Origin: an uncultured Veillonella sp.
GTDB taxonomy: Bacteria; Bacillota; Negativicutes; Veillonellales; Veillonellaceae
Direction of reading: 5' to 3'
DNA: 32,980 nucleotides
NCBI RefSeq assembly: GCF_938010505.1
Contig: NZ_CALLVP010000099.1
Location: 1 to 32,980 of the forward strand
This document shows, in pieces, positions 7,775 through 17,190 of the stretch (positions are counted from its first letter, which is position 1; every line of letters starts with the position of its first letter). A program made the position numbers and the translations under genes. Under the pieces are notes generated by a model. That model did not search any database and had not been told where the DNA came from. It saw only the letters and a list, made by a program, of their open reading frames with translations.

Positions 7775-8725
7775 ATGGGACAAGTTAGCCTAAAAGGCAA
7801 ACATTTGTTAGGTTTGCAAAATGTGTCACCTGAAGAAATCAAATTGATTTTAGATGTGGCAAAGAAAATGAAGAAAATAGTTCTTTCTGATGACAAGAAG
7901 GTTCCACTTTTAAAGGGAAAATCAATTATTAATCTCTTTATGGAACCAAGTACTCGTACCCGTAGTTCCTTTGAGCTAGCCGGAAAATATTTAGGGGCTG
8001 ACGTAATCAATCTTTCTCCTAGTGGTTCTTCCATGGGTAAAGGTGAAAGCTTCCGCGATACATTGTTAACAATGTCCTACATGGGCACAGATGCTATCGT
8101 AATGCGCCACAGCGCAGAAGGTGCACCTTTATACGCTACAAAAGCCGTAGATCCTATTATAATTAATGCAGGTGATGGTGCTCATGAGCATCCAACACAA
8201 GCTTTACTAGATATGTACTCTATTTTAGAGAAAAAAGAATCTATAGAAGGTTTAAAAGTCGTTATCATTGGCGATATAATGCATAGCCGTGTAGCAAGAT
8301 CCAACATCTATGGACTTACAAAAATGGGGGCTGATGTACATTTAGCTGGTCCTCGCACAATGGTATATCCAGAACTTGAAAAATTAGGTGTTACCGTACA
8401 CCATGATATTCGTGAAGCAGTTGCTGATGCAGATGTGGTAAACGTACTTCGTATTCAATTAGAACGCATTCACTCTGCACTATATCCTACAAATAGAGAA
8501 TATGCACGCATCTTTGGTATCAATAATGAAGTATTAAAACTAGCTAAAGATGATGTAATGGTAATGCATCCAGGTCCAATGAACCGCGGCCTTGAAATCG
8601 CACCAGATGTTGCGTATTCTGATCAATCAGTAATTCAAGAACAAGTGCGCAATGGCGTAGCTATACGTATGGCTGTATTGTACTTAACTATTATCGGAGG
8701 TGACGGTAGTGAGCTTGCTTATTAA
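7775..8725 (+). CDS. pyrB: Aspartate carbamoyltransferase catalytic subunit
   Basis: The 316-residue enzyme joins carbamoyl phosphate and aspartate to make N-carbamoyl-aspartate, the committed step of pyrimidine synthesis. The carbamoyl-phosphate loop is EPSTRTRSSFE (STRT at residues 59-62), HPTQALLD begins at His139, and HPGPMNRG lies near the C-terminus. Length is normal for a catalytic chain. No pyrI regulatory subunit follows, so this is probably the unregulated trimer type. The start has TAGGAGG seven bases upstream. The gene is first after the attenuator and overlaps pyrC by 17 bases. Confidence 0.96.
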   Translation: MGQVSLKGKHLLGLQNVSPEEIKLILDVAKKMKKIVLSDDKKVPLLKGKSIINLFMEPSTRTRSSFELAGKYLGADVINLSPSGSSMGKGESFRDTLLTMSYMGTDAIVMRHSAEGAPLYATKAVDPIIINAGDGAHEHPTQALLDMYSILEKKESIEGLKVVIIGDIMHSRVARSNIYGLTKMGADVHLAGPRTMVYPELEKLGVTVHHDIREAVADADVVNVLRIQLERIHSALYPTNREYARIFGINNEVLKLAKDDVMVMHPGPMNRGLEIAPDVAYSDQSVIQEQVRNGVAIRMAVLYLTIIGGDGSELAY

Positions 8726-9998
8726 AAATGGTACGGTAGTAAATCCGGCGAAAAAACAAAACGAAGTAGCAGACGTTCTCGTAAAAGATGGTAAAATTGC
8801 AGCCATCGGTCAAAATTTAAGTGCAGATGGTGCAGAAGTATACGATGCTACAGGTCTTATCGTTGCACCAGGCCTTATCGATATTCATACACATTTACGT
8901 GAGCCAGGCCAAGAAGCGAAAGAAGACTTCCACTCCGGTACACAAGCCGCTGCAGCAGGTGGGTTTACACGTGTTGTAACTATGGCTAACACAAACCCTG
9001 TGGTAGATAATGCAGTTCTTGTAAGAGGTTTGAAAAAGCAAGCTGAACTTACAGGTGTTGTTAAAGTAGAATTCATTGGTGCCGTATCTAAAGGTCTTGA
9101 GGGTAAAGAACTTGCTGAAATGGGTGATATGGCAGAAGCTGGTGTTGTAGCCTTCTCCGATGATGGTCACTATGTAGAAAATGCGGCTTTCATGCGTCGC
9201 GCCTTAGAATACTCCTCCATGTTTAATAAAATGGTCATCGATCATGCAGAAGACATTACATTGACTAAGAATGGGCACATGCACGAAGGCATCGTATCTT
9301 ATGAATTAGGTGTTATCGGTCGCCCTGCAGTAGCAGAAGACTTAGCAGTAGCCCGCGACATCTTATTGTCTGAAATGACAGGTGGTCACATTCATATCGC
9401 CCATGTAAGTAGTAAGAATACTGTAGATATGGTACGCCGTGCGAAGGCTAAAGGCCTTAATGTAACATGTGAAGTTACAAGTCAACATTTATCTTTTACT
9501 GATGAATACTTACGTGAATATAATCCAGCTTTCAAAATGGCTCCTCCAATTCGCTCCGAAGATCATCGTCAAGCATTATTGGAAGGTTTGAAAGATGGCA
9601 CAATTGATGCGATTATTACAGACCATGCACCGCATGCGTTTGAAGAAAAAGACCATGAGTTCTGCTGCGCTCCAAATGGTTTCAGTGGTCTTGAAACATC
9701 TTTAGCCGCAGTTATTACGAATGCATATGGCCCTGATAAATTAAGCATCGATCAAGTTGTGTACCATATGAGTACTCGACCTGCAGAATTGATGCGTCTT
9801 GATGCGGGTGTTCTTGAAGTTGGTAAACCTGCAGATATCACTGTATTCTCTACGACTGAAGAATGGACTGTAGACCGCAATAAATTCTATACAAAAGGTA
9901 AGGTAAGCCCATTTGATGGCATGACTGTTACAGGCAAAGCTAAATTGACAGTAGTCGATGGCGAAGTTGTTATGAAGGAGGGCGTAGTCTTACAATGA
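8709..9998 (+). CDS. pyrC: Dihydroorotase
   Basis: This 429-residue amidohydrolase cyclises N-carbamoyl-aspartate to dihydroorotate. Metal ligands H60 and H62 lie in DIHTHLREPG, further His residues in IDHAED and IAHVSS, and the catalytic-Asp motif ITDHAPH is present. Length fits the class I Firmicute enzyme. I start at GTG 8709 because GGAGG (8696-8700) lies eight bases upstream; the longer frame from GTG 8700 would begin on the ribosome-binding site itself. It overlaps the end of pyrB and its stop overlaps the carA start as ATGA, so translation is probably coupled along the operon. Confidence 0.95.
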   Translation: MSLLIKNGTVVNPAKKQNEVADVLVKDGKIAAIGQNLSADGAEVYDATGLIVAPGLIDIHTHLREPGQEAKEDFHSGTQAAAAGGFTRVVTMANTNPVVDNAVLVRGLKKQAELTGVVKVEFIGAVSKGLEGKELAEMGDMAEAGVVAFSDDGHYVENAAFMRRALEYSSMFNKMVIDHAEDITLTKNGHMHEGIVSYELGVIGRPAVAEDLAVARDILLSEMTGGHIHIAHVSSKNTVDMVRRAKAKGLNVTCEVTSQHLSFTDEYLREYNPAFKMAPPIRSEDHRQALLEGLKDGTIDAIITDHAPHAFEEKDHEFCCAPNGFSGLETSLAAVITNAYGPDKLSIDQVVYHMSTRPAELMRLDAGVLEVGKPADITVFSTTEEWTVDRNKFYTKGKVSPFDGMTVTGKAKLTVVDGEVVMKEGVVLQ

Positions 9999-11062
9999 AA
10001 GGCAAGTTAGTACTTGAAGATGGTTCCGTGTTTGAAGGTTCCTTATTAGGTGGCGCTCCAACAGTAGGAGAAGTCGTATTTAACACAGGTATGACAGGGT
10101 ATCAAGAAATCTTGACAGACCCATCCTATGCGGATCAAATTATTACGTTAACATATCCTTTGGTTGGTAATTATGGTACTTTAAATTCTATTACTCAAGG
10201 TCCTAAACCATATTGCAAGGGTTTTATCGTAGGTGAATTATGTGATTTTCCATCTAACTGGCAAAATGAAGGCTTATTTAGTGAATACCTTCGTTTACAC
10301 GGCATCCCTTGCCTTTATGATGTAGACACACGCGCTATAACGCGCGTACTACGTAATCATGGTGTAATGAAGGGCGTACTCGTACGCTCTGATTACCCCA
10401 TGGAGAATATTCAAAAATTGTTTAAACAAGACTTGCCAACAGATCAAGTTATGCGAGTAACTACAAAATGGCAAGGTATGCGTGGCGATAAAAATGCAGA
10501 GTTCCACGTAGCTGTAATGGACTATGGTGTGAAGGAAAACATCCTTCGCTCTTTAGAAGTAGCAGGCTGTCGCCTTACTGTATTCCCAGCAGATGCAAAA
10601 GCTGAAGAAGTATTAGCAAGTAATCCGGATGGTATCTTCTTGTCCAACGGACCTGGAGATCCTAAGGACCTTGGTTATGCTGTAGAAGAAGTGAAAAAGA
10701 TGTTTGGTAAAAAGCCAATTTTTGGTATTTGTATGGGCCATCAAGTATTGGCACAAGCCTTTGGTGGTTCTACCTTTAAATTGAAGTTTGGTCACCGTGG
10801 TTCCAACCACCCTGTACAAGATTTACGTACTGGCCGGGTGTATATTACATCTCAAAATCATGGCTATGCAGTCGATGATACTTCTTTGCCCGATTTTGTG
10901 GAAATTACACATCGCAGTGTAAATGATGGTACTGTAGAAGGTATGCGCCATAAAGAGTTGCCTATTTTCTCTGTCCAATACCATCCAGAAGCATCTCCTG
11001 GGCCTACTGATAACCTATACTTGTTTGACGAATTTGAAGCCTTGATGAGAAAGGGAAAATAA
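9995..11062 (+). CDS. carA: Carbamoyl-phosphate synthase small (glutaminase) subunit
   Basis: The 355-residue subunit releases ammonia from glutamine and passes it to CarB. The class I glutamine amidotransferase triad is visible: C246 in FGICMGHQ, and H330 and E332 in QYHPEASPG. The N-terminal CarA domain begins LVLEDGSVFEG. Length is normal. The start overlaps the pyrC stop (ATGA), with AAGGAGGG about 13 bases upstream. carB follows after one base. As this is the only carAB pair in view and lies in the pyr operon, it probably serves pyrimidine synthesis, though it may also feed arginine. Confidence 0.96.
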   Translation: MKGKLVLEDGSVFEGSLLGGAPTVGEVVFNTGMTGYQEILTDPSYADQIITLTYPLVGNYGTLNSITQGPKPYCKGFIVGELCDFPSNWQNEGLFSEYLRLHGIPCLYDVDTRAITRVLRNHGVMKGVLVRSDYPMENIQKLFKQDLPTDQVMRVTTKWQGMRGDKNAEFHVAVMDYGVKENILRSLEVAGCRLTVFPADAKAEEVLASNPDGIFLSNGPGDPKDLGYAVEEVKKMFGKKPIFGICMGHQVLAQAFGGSTFKLKFGHRGSNHPVQDLRTGRVYITSQNHGYAVDDTSLPDFVEITHRSVNDGTVEGMRHKELPIFSVQYHPEASPGPTDNLYLFDEFEALMRKGK

Positions 11063-11063
11063 T

Positions 11064-14000
11064 ATGACATCAGAAGCAAAAAAAGTACTTGTAATTGGTT
11101 CTGGTCCAATTATTATCGGCCAAGCAGCAGAGTTTGACTATGCTGGTACACAAGCATGCCGTTCCCTTCGTGAAGAAGGTTATAAAGTAGTATTGGTTAA
11201 CTCTAATCCGGCTACTATTATGACTGATACAGATATTGCGGATCGAGTATATGTAGAACCTATTAGTCTCGAGTTCGTAACAGAAGTTATTAAAAAAGAA
11301 CGCCCTTGGGGCTTATTAGCTACATTAGGTGGTCAAGTAGGCCTCAATATGGCGGTACAATTGTCTGAAGCTGGTGTATTGGCTGAGTACGGTGTAAAAT
11401 TGCTCGGTACTACATTAGAAGCCATTAAACAAGCGGAAGATCGTGAGCTTTTTAAAGAAGCGATGAGGGAAATCAACCAACCAGTTCCTGAATCCGATAT
11501 CTTCAACGATCTTGAAGATGCTGTAGCCTTTGCTAACCGCATCGGCTATCCTATCATCATCCGTCCTGCGTACACATTAGGTGGTACTGGCGGAGGCATT
11601 GCACATAACGAAGATGAAATGTACGAAATCACAAGACGTGGTTTGAAACTTTCACCAATCCACCAAATTTTGGCGGAGCGTTCTGTGGCGGGGTGGAAAG
11701 AAATCGAATACGAAGTAATGCGCGATAGTGCTGATAACTGTATCATCGTGTGTAACATGGAAAATATTGACCCCGTAGGTGTTCATACGGGCGACTCCAT
11801 TGTTGTGGCACCGAGCCAAACCTTGAACGATATTCAATACCAAATGCTTCGTACTGCATCTGTAGATATCATTCGTTATTTGAAAATCGAAGGCGGTTGT
11901 AACGTACAATACGCTTTGAATCCAAATAGTAACGAATATATCGTCATCGAGGTAAATCCTCGTGTATCTCGTTCTTCTGCATTGGCGTCTAAAGCAACTG
12001 GTTATCCAATTGCTAAGGTAGCCGCAAAAATTGCAGTGGGCATGACATTAGATCAAATTACTAATACTGTAACCGGCGAAACTAAAGCCTGCTTCGAGCC
12101 AACACTTGATTATGTGGTAACAAAATTCCCACGTTGGCCTTTTGAAAAATTCAATTTGGCAGATCGTACCTTGGGGACTCAAATGAAGGCAACCGGCGAA
12201 GTTATGGCCATCGACCGTTCTTTAGAAGGCTCCTTCCTCAAAGCAATTCGTTCTTTGGAAATTGGTTTAGACCATATTGAGCTTAAGAAAATCGCCCATG
12301 AATCCATGGAACAGCTTATCGAACGTTTACACTTAGTAGATGATGAGCGCATTTATGTAGTAGCAGAAGCACTGCGTAAAAATATTAGTGTAGAGAAAAT
12401 TCACTACATTACTAAAATTGACAAATTCTTCCTTGAGAAGATTAAAAATATTGTTACTGTAGAACGTGCATTAGCTGAACATGGTTTGACAGAAGAAGTA
12501 TTGCGTAAAGCAAAACGCTATTCTATGACAGACTCTGTTGTGGCACGCTATGCAAATACAACAGTAGAAGAAGTACAAGCAAAACGCAAGGAATGGAATA
12601 TCCTTCCAACTTATAAATACGTAGATACTTGTGCTGCAGAATTTGAATCTAAAACACCTTATTACTACAGTGCGTATGCACAAGAGGATGAGGTTCGTCC
12701 ATTAGGCGATAAATCCGTAGTAGTGCTTGGTTCCGGTCCAATCCGTATCGGACAAGGGGTAGAGTTCGATTACTGCTCTGTGCATTCTTCTTGGGCACTT
12801 CGTAAAGCGGGTTACCAATCTATCATGATTAACAATAACCCAGAAACAGTGTCTACCGACTTTGATATTTCTGATTCTCTATACTTTGAACCATTGACAG
12901 TGGACGATGTTATGGAAATTATCGATAAAGAACAGCCAGCGGGCGTCATTGCTCAATTTGGTGGTCAAACGGCTATCAATTTGGCAGGCCCATTGGCAGA
13001 ACGTGGCGTCAAAATCCTCGGTACATCCGTAGATAGCATCGATATGGCGGAAGACCGTGAGCGTTTTGATGAATTGTTGGCGAAGCTTGGTATTCCTCGT
13101 CCAGTAGGTGCTCTTGTAACATCTGATGAAGAAGCACAAGCAGCGGCTAAGAATTTGAAATACCCATTGATTGTTCGTCCTTCTTATGTATTGGGCGGAC
13201 GAGCTATGGAAATCGTATACAATGATAAAGAGCTCGATGTATATATGAAAGAGGCCGTAGTGGCATCTAAAGAACACCCGGTTCTTATCGACCGTTACAT
13301 GGTTGGTATGGAGGTCGAGGTTGATGCTATATCCGATGGTACTGATGTATGTATTCCTGGTATTATGGAACAAATTGAGCGCGCCGGTGTTCACTCTGGG
13401 GACTCCATGGCTGTATATCCGGCTCAACATTTGGATCAAGCCTTGATCGATCAAATCGTAGATTACACATGTCGTATTGCGGTAGGTCTCAATGTTAAAG
13501 GTGTTCTAAATATCCAATATATCGTGGCTGACGGTGAGCTTAATGTTATCGAAGTAAACCCTCGTTCTAGTCGTACTGTACCGTTCATTTCCAAGGTTAC
13601 AGGCATCAATATGGTTGAATGTGCAACTCGTATTGCCCTTGGTGAAAGTCTAAGCGCTTTAGGTTTACCATTAGGTCTTGTGCCTAATAAACCATATGTA
13701 GCGGTAAAAGCACCTGTATTCTCCTTCTCTAAAATGGGCCTTGTAGAAATTGCTCTTGGACCTGAAATGAAGTCTACTGGTGAAGTTATGGGTATTGGCC
13801 GCACGTATTCTGAAGCATTATTTAAAGCTATTAATGGTGCGAATATGCGTATTCCTGAGGATGGTACAATCCTCATGACTGTAGCAGATCGCGATAAAGA
13901 GGAAGCGAGTCAATTGGCAAAGGGCTTCATCGAATTGGGGTATCACATTGAAGCGACAGGTGGTACAGGTAAATACTTCAAGGAACATGGTGTTGACTGC

Positions 14001-14264
14001 AAAATAGTTAACAAGATCTCCGAAGGTGATGATAACTGTGCTGACCATATCCGTCAAGATAAGGTGGATCTAGTACTTAATACATTAACGGCAGGTAAAC
14101 GCCCAGAGCGTGAAGGTTTCCAATTACGTCGTCTTGCAGTAGAAATGGGTACACCTTGCTTAACAAGTCTTGATACAGCACGCGAAGTATTGCGCGTCGT
14201 AGCAAATCGTAAAAATAATGCAAATTACACTGTAGAAGCGTTACAAGATTTTGAATTGGAGTAA
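11064..14264 (+). CDS. carB: Carbamoyl-phosphate synthase large subunit
   Basis: This 1066-residue enzyme makes carbamoyl phosphate from bicarbonate, ammonia and two ATP. The duplicated architecture is clear: VLVIGSGPIIIGQAAEFDYA near residue 8 is echoed by VVVLGSGPIRIGQGVEFDY near residue 552, each leading an ATP-grasp unit with ENPR-type IEVNPRxSRSSA/T motifs. The last 130 residues form the MGS-like allosteric domain (ATGGTGKYFKEHG), where UMP and ornithine act in relatives. Length is as expected. It is followed by pyrK after five bases. Confidence 0.97.
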   Translation: MTSEAKKVLVIGSGPIIIGQAAEFDYAGTQACRSLREEGYKVVLVNSNPATIMTDTDIADRVYVEPISLEFVTEVIKKERPWGLLATLGGQVGLNMAVQLSEAGVLAEYGVKLLGTTLEAIKQAEDRELFKEAMREINQPVPESDIFNDLEDAVAFANRIGYPIIIRPAYTLGGTGGGIAHNEDEMYEITRRGLKLSPIHQILAERSVAGWKEIEYEVMRDSADNCIIVCNMENIDPVGVHTGDSIVVAPSQTLNDIQYQMLRTASVDIIRYLKIEGGCNVQYALNPNSNEYIVIEVNPRVSRSSALASKATGYPIAKVAAKIAVGMTLDQITNTVTGETKACFEPTLDYVVTKFPRWPFEKFNLADRTLGTQMKATGEVMAIDRSLEGSFLKAIRSLEIGLDHIELKKIAHESMEQLIERLHLVDDERIYVVAEALRKNISVEKIHYITKIDKFFLEKIKNIVTVERALAEHGLTEEVLRKAKRYSMTDSVVARYANTTVEEVQAKRKEWNILPTYKYVDTCAAEFESKTPYYYSAYAQEDEVRPLGDKSVVVLGSGPIRIGQGVEFDYCSVHSSWALRKAGYQSIMINNNPETVSTDFDISDSLYFEPLTVDDVMEIIDKEQPAGVIAQFGGQTAINLAGPLAERGVKILGTSVDSIDMAEDRERFDELLAKLGIPRPVGALVTSDEEAQAAAKNLKYPLIVRPSYVLGGRAMEIVYNDKELDVYMKEAVVASKEHPVLIDRYMVGMEVEVDAISDGTDVCIPGIMEQIERAGVHSGDSMAVYPAQHLDQALIDQIVDYTCRIAVGLNVKGVLNIQYIVADGELNVIEVNPRSSRTVPFISKVTGINMVECATRIALGESLSALGLPLGLVPNKPYVAVKAPVFSFSKMGLVEIALGPEMKSTGEVMGIGRTYSEALFKAINGANMRIPEDGTILMTVADRDKEEASQLAKGFIELGYHIEATGGTGKYFKEHGVDCKIVNKISEGDDNCADHIRQDKVDLVLNTLTAGKRPEREGFQLRRLAVEMGTPCLTSLDTAREVLRVVANRKNNANYTVEALQDFELE

Positions 14265-14269
14265 TAACC

Positions 14270-15037
14270 ATGAGTGGCTATGTAGAACAGGGCGAAGTCG
14301 TTCGCAATGAGCAAATAGGCTCTGATGTGTGGATTATGGATATTCACGCACCAAAACAAGCAGTAGAAGCAAAGGTAGGACAGTTTTGTAATGTTCGCGT
14401 AGCGGACTCTACGGCACCATTGTTGCGCCGTCCTATTAGCTATGCAGGCTTTGATGTACAGAAGGGGATTATTACCCTTTTGTATCGTGTTGTAGGTAAA
14501 GGGACTGAAATCATGACTCGTCTCGTTCCTGGCGATACTCTAGATTGCTTAGGTCCTTTGGGAGAACCATTTGTAACATCTAAGAATATGCTTCTCGTTG
14601 GCGGTGGCGTGGGAATTGCACCGATGTTATGCATTGCCTCTCATTTGAAAGAAGGGGAAGCAGCACAAGTTATTTTAGGATTTAGAAATGAAAGAGAAAC
14701 CTTCTGGGCGGACTTATTTAAAGATACTCCTGTTCAAGTACACATCACTACCGATGATGGTAGTGTAGGTACGAAAGGTTTCCCTACAGCAATCATGCCT
14801 GAGCTTATCAATGCTAATACTTTCACATCTGTTATGACTTGTGGTCCTACGCCGATGATGAAAGGCGTAGCTCAAGTGGCCAAAGAACTCGATGTGCCAT
14901 GCCAAGTATCTTTAGAAGAGCGCATGGGATGTGGTACTGGCGGTTGTTTAGGCTGTGCTTGTGATGGTGCAGAAGGCAAACGCTATAAGGTTTGTAAGGA
15001 TGGTCCTGTATTCCCAGCTGAGGAGGTGTTCTTTTAA
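14270..15037 (+). CDS. pyrK: Dihydroorotate dehydrogenase B, electron-transfer subunit
   Basis: The 255-residue iron-sulfur flavoprotein passes electrons from the PyrD FMN to NAD+. It has the FAD-binding motif RRPISYAG, the NAD-binding loop GGGVGIAPM, and C-terminal cysteines in MGCGTGGCLGCAC plus a later Cys in YKVCKDGP, the spacing of the PyrK [2Fe-2S] cluster. Its presence with a type 1B PyrD fits an anaerobe that oxidises dihydroorotate with NAD+, not quinones. The stop overlaps the pyrD start by one base (TAATG). Confidence 0.95.
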   Translation: MSGYVEQGEVVRNEQIGSDVWIMDIHAPKQAVEAKVGQFCNVRVADSTAPLLRRPISYAGFDVQKGIITLLYRVVGKGTEIMTRLVPGDTLDCLGPLGEPFVTSKNMLLVGGGVGIAPMLCIASHLKEGEAAQVILGFRNERETFWADLFKDTPVQVHITTDDGSVGTKGFPTAIMPELINANTFTSVMTCGPTPMMKGVAQVAKELDVPCQVSLEERMGCGTGGCLGCACDGAEGKRYKVCKDGPVFPAEEVFF

Positions 15038-15987
15038 TGAGTGAACGCGATTTAAATAACACCGTTACGCCAAATCCAAAGTTAGCCATCAACTATTGCG
15101 GTATTAAGATGAAAAATCCTATTATCGCTGCGTCTGGTACCTTTGGTAATGGTCCTGAATATGCAGGTTACTTAGATTTAAGTAACGAAGTGGGGGCTAT
15201 TTCTGTAAAAGGCTTAACGCCAAAAGGCCGTCATGGTAATCCTGGAACACGTATTGCAGAAACTCCATCTGGCGTATTGAACTGTATTGGCCTTGAAAAT
15301 CCTGGGGCTGAACATTTTGTTAGAGAAATTCTACCAGAACTTAAGAAATATAAGGTACCATTGCTGGCGAATATGTCTGCTGGTACGATAGATGAATTTG
15401 CATGGATGGCAGAGACATTATCTGTAGATGGCATTGCAGGCTTAGAAGTTAACGTATCTTGCCCAAATGTAGAATGCGAAGGCATGGCATTTGGTGTGGA
15501 TCCAAAGGTCGTTGAAGAGGTTACTAAAGCCGTTCGTAAGGTAAGTGATAAGCCTATTATCGTCAAACTTTCACCAAATGTAACAGACATTGTAGAAATT
15601 GCAAAGGCTGTGGAAGCAGGAGGTGGCAATGGGGTAAGCCTTATCAATACCTTGTTGGGCATGGCTATAGATATTCACCGACGTAAACCTTTACTAGGTA
15701 ATACTTACGGTGGATTATCTGGTCCAGCAGTAAAACCGGTAGCACTTCGCATGGTACACCAAGTATATAAAGGGGTGACTATTCCTATCATTGGCCTTGG
15801 TGGTATCATGACTGGCACAGATGCTATCGAATTTATGATGGCAGGGGCGCAAGCCGTTCAAGTTGGTACGGCTACGATGGTAGATCCAACAGCAATTTCA
15901 CGTATTGCTCGTGAAATGAGCGAATATGTAGAACAATATAATCTTAATAGCATCTCTGATATCGTAGGTGCTGTTCATCAAGCTTAA
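15037..15987 (+). CDS. pyrD: Dihydroorotate dehydrogenase B (NAD+), catalytic subunit
   Basis: This 316-residue FMN enzyme oxidises dihydroorotate to orotate. The catalytic loop is VNVSCPNVECEG, with Cys as the base, as in class 1 enzymes; class 2 enzymes use Ser. ANMSAGTIDEF and the C-terminal phosphate-binding GLGGIMTGTDA are also present. The pairing with pyrK makes it type 1B. GAGGAGG lies about 10 bases before the start. It is the last gene of the operon; pyrE and pyrF do not follow, so the final two steps to UMP must be encoded elsewhere. Confidence 0.96.
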   Translation: MSERDLNNTVTPNPKLAINYCGIKMKNPIIAASGTFGNGPEYAGYLDLSNEVGAISVKGLTPKGRHGNPGTRIAETPSGVLNCIGLENPGAEHFVREILPELKKYKVPLLANMSAGTIDEFAWMAETLSVDGIAGLEVNVSCPNVECEGMAFGVDPKVVEEVTKAVRKVSDKPIIVKLSPNVTDIVEIAKAVEAGGGNGVSLINTLLGMAIDIHRRKPLLGNTYGGLSGPAVKPVALRMVHQVYKGVTIPIIGLGGIMTGTDAIEFMMAGAQAVQVGTATMVDPTAISRIAREMSEYVEQYNLNSISDIVGAVHQA

Positions 15988-16051
15988 CACAATTATATCT
16001 ACGGTAAACTTAAGCAACCATAAGCATTGCCGTAATGTAAGATATGATACA

Positions 16052-16085
16052 AAAAGACCTAGTACATATTGTACTAGGTCTTTTC
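16052..16085. terminator. Bidirectional terminator between pyrD and the lysR gene
   Basis: AAAAGACCTAGTAC (16052-16065) pairs perfectly with GTACTAGGTCTTTT (16071-16084). The A-run on one side and T-run on the other make it usable on both strands, ending pyrD (plus) and the LysR gene (minus). Confidence 0.92.
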
Positions 16086-16175
16086 TTATGTATTGTATTG
16101 GCGTCTATAATCAAATAGGCTCCAATCGTATGAACTGTTAATGTCATATTATGGTAATAGTATGTACAATTATGA

Positions 16176-17066
16176 TTATACATAGGCTTTGTAAAAGTCA
16201 ATAAATTGCTGCGCTACCGGGGAAAGTGCATGTCCTTTAAGTGTGATAAAGGCTTTTTTGAAATCTCCTGAGAATTCTGGTAATTTAATGCGAGCCATTT
16301 TACGATGGTTCACTAGTTCTTTAGCATCCATTGGCACTAAGGAAACCGTGCGACCAGAAGAGGCCCACTCAATAGCAGAACTTTTTGTTGTAGTGATTGC
16401 TACTGCATTAATTTGTTCCATATCGGTTAAGCTAGACTGCATAATCATTCGTACAGAGCCACCAGAAAGAGATAGGGGACATTTTTTAATATCTTCCCAA
16501 GTAATGGTATCATGCTCACGATCTGTCCAGAATACATCACGACGGAAGATGGCATATAAATGTTCTTCCTGGGTGAGTAGAATATCGAATTTATCGGTGT
16601 CCACCATTTGAATATTGGCGATACCTAATTCGGCGCTGCCATTGATAAGTTGGTTTACTACATTTGTCATAAGGCCTTCGTAGATTTCGAAGTGGACAGA
16701 AGGATATTTCATGGAAAAAGCTGGTAAATACTGCTGTACAATTGGTGTTGAACGAGACGCAGAGGTTGCAATACGTAAAGTACCTTCAATACGTGAGTTT
16801 AATTGTTGTACAGCGTTATATGTAGATTCTTCAATAGAGCAGAGTTGTTGTGCTTTTTCATAGAAAATCTTACCAGCATCTGTTAATTGTAAGTTTGAGC
16901 CTCGTTGGCCGCGTTTGATGTTGATTAATTGAGCCCCAAATTCTGCCTCTAAATACTTCAACTGCTTACTTAAAGCTGGTTGTGTAATATGAAGAATCTC
17001 TGCGGCCTGCGTCATATTGCCCGTTTGAACGAGGGTAATAAAATTGTGGTAGTAAGATGTATCCAT
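16176..17066 (-). CDS. LysR-family transcriptional regulator
   Basis: The 296-residue protein has an N-terminal winged helix-turn-helix (residues about 1-60) with the family signature NMTQAAEILHITQPALSKQLKYLE, then a substrate-binding-protein-like effector domain. Length is typical. It has AGGGAGA before the start on the minus strand. The effector and targets cannot be read from sequence. LysR regulators often control a divergent neighbour, which here is the unrecognised 85-residue gene at 17191, with a promoter that overlaps the same 125-base gap. An effect on the convergent pyr operon is less likely, since that operon has its own attenuator. Confidence 0.92.
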   Translation of the reverse strand: MDTSYYHNFITLVQTGNMTQAAEILHITQPALSKQLKYLEAEFGAQLINIKRGQRGSNLQLTDAGKIFYEKAQQLCSIEESTYNAVQQLNSRIEGTLRIATSASRSTPIVQQYLPAFSMKYPSVHFEIYEGLMTNVVNQLINGSAELGIANIQMVDTDKFDILLTQEEHLYAIFRRDVFWTDREHDTITWEDIKKCPLSLSGGSVRMIMQSSLTDMEQINAVAITTTKSSAIEWASSGRTVSLVPMDAKELVNHRKMARIKLPEFSGDFKKAFITLKGHALSPVAQQFIDFYKAYV

Positions 17067-17130
17067 AGAATCTCCCTATTATACACAAAATAAGATAAAT
17101 AAAAATTATAACGAACTAAGTAACCGTCAT

Positions 17131-17159
17131 TTCACATTTCATAGAATGCTATATATACT
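17131..17159 (+). promoter_or_regulatory. Candidate promoter of the 85-residue gene
   Basis: TTCACA (17131-17136) and TATACT (17154-17159) are each one mismatch from consensus with a 17-base spacer. A second -10-like TATAAT at 17229-17234 lies inside the frame and would suit only a shorter protein. Confidence 0.6.
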
Positions 17160-17190
17160 AAATTCAACAAGAAAATAGAGAGAAAATTAA

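Noticed and set aside
12879..13454. 191-codon open frame on the minus strand inside carB
   Set aside because: carB is intact and conserved across this stretch, and the minus frame has no recognisable protein features or upstream signals.
17078..17083. TATAAT on the minus strand just before the LysR gene
   Set aside because: Transcription would start about five bases before the ATG, inside the ribosome-binding site, and there is no -35. A second -10-like match at 17105-17110 also lacks a -35, so I list no LysR promoter.
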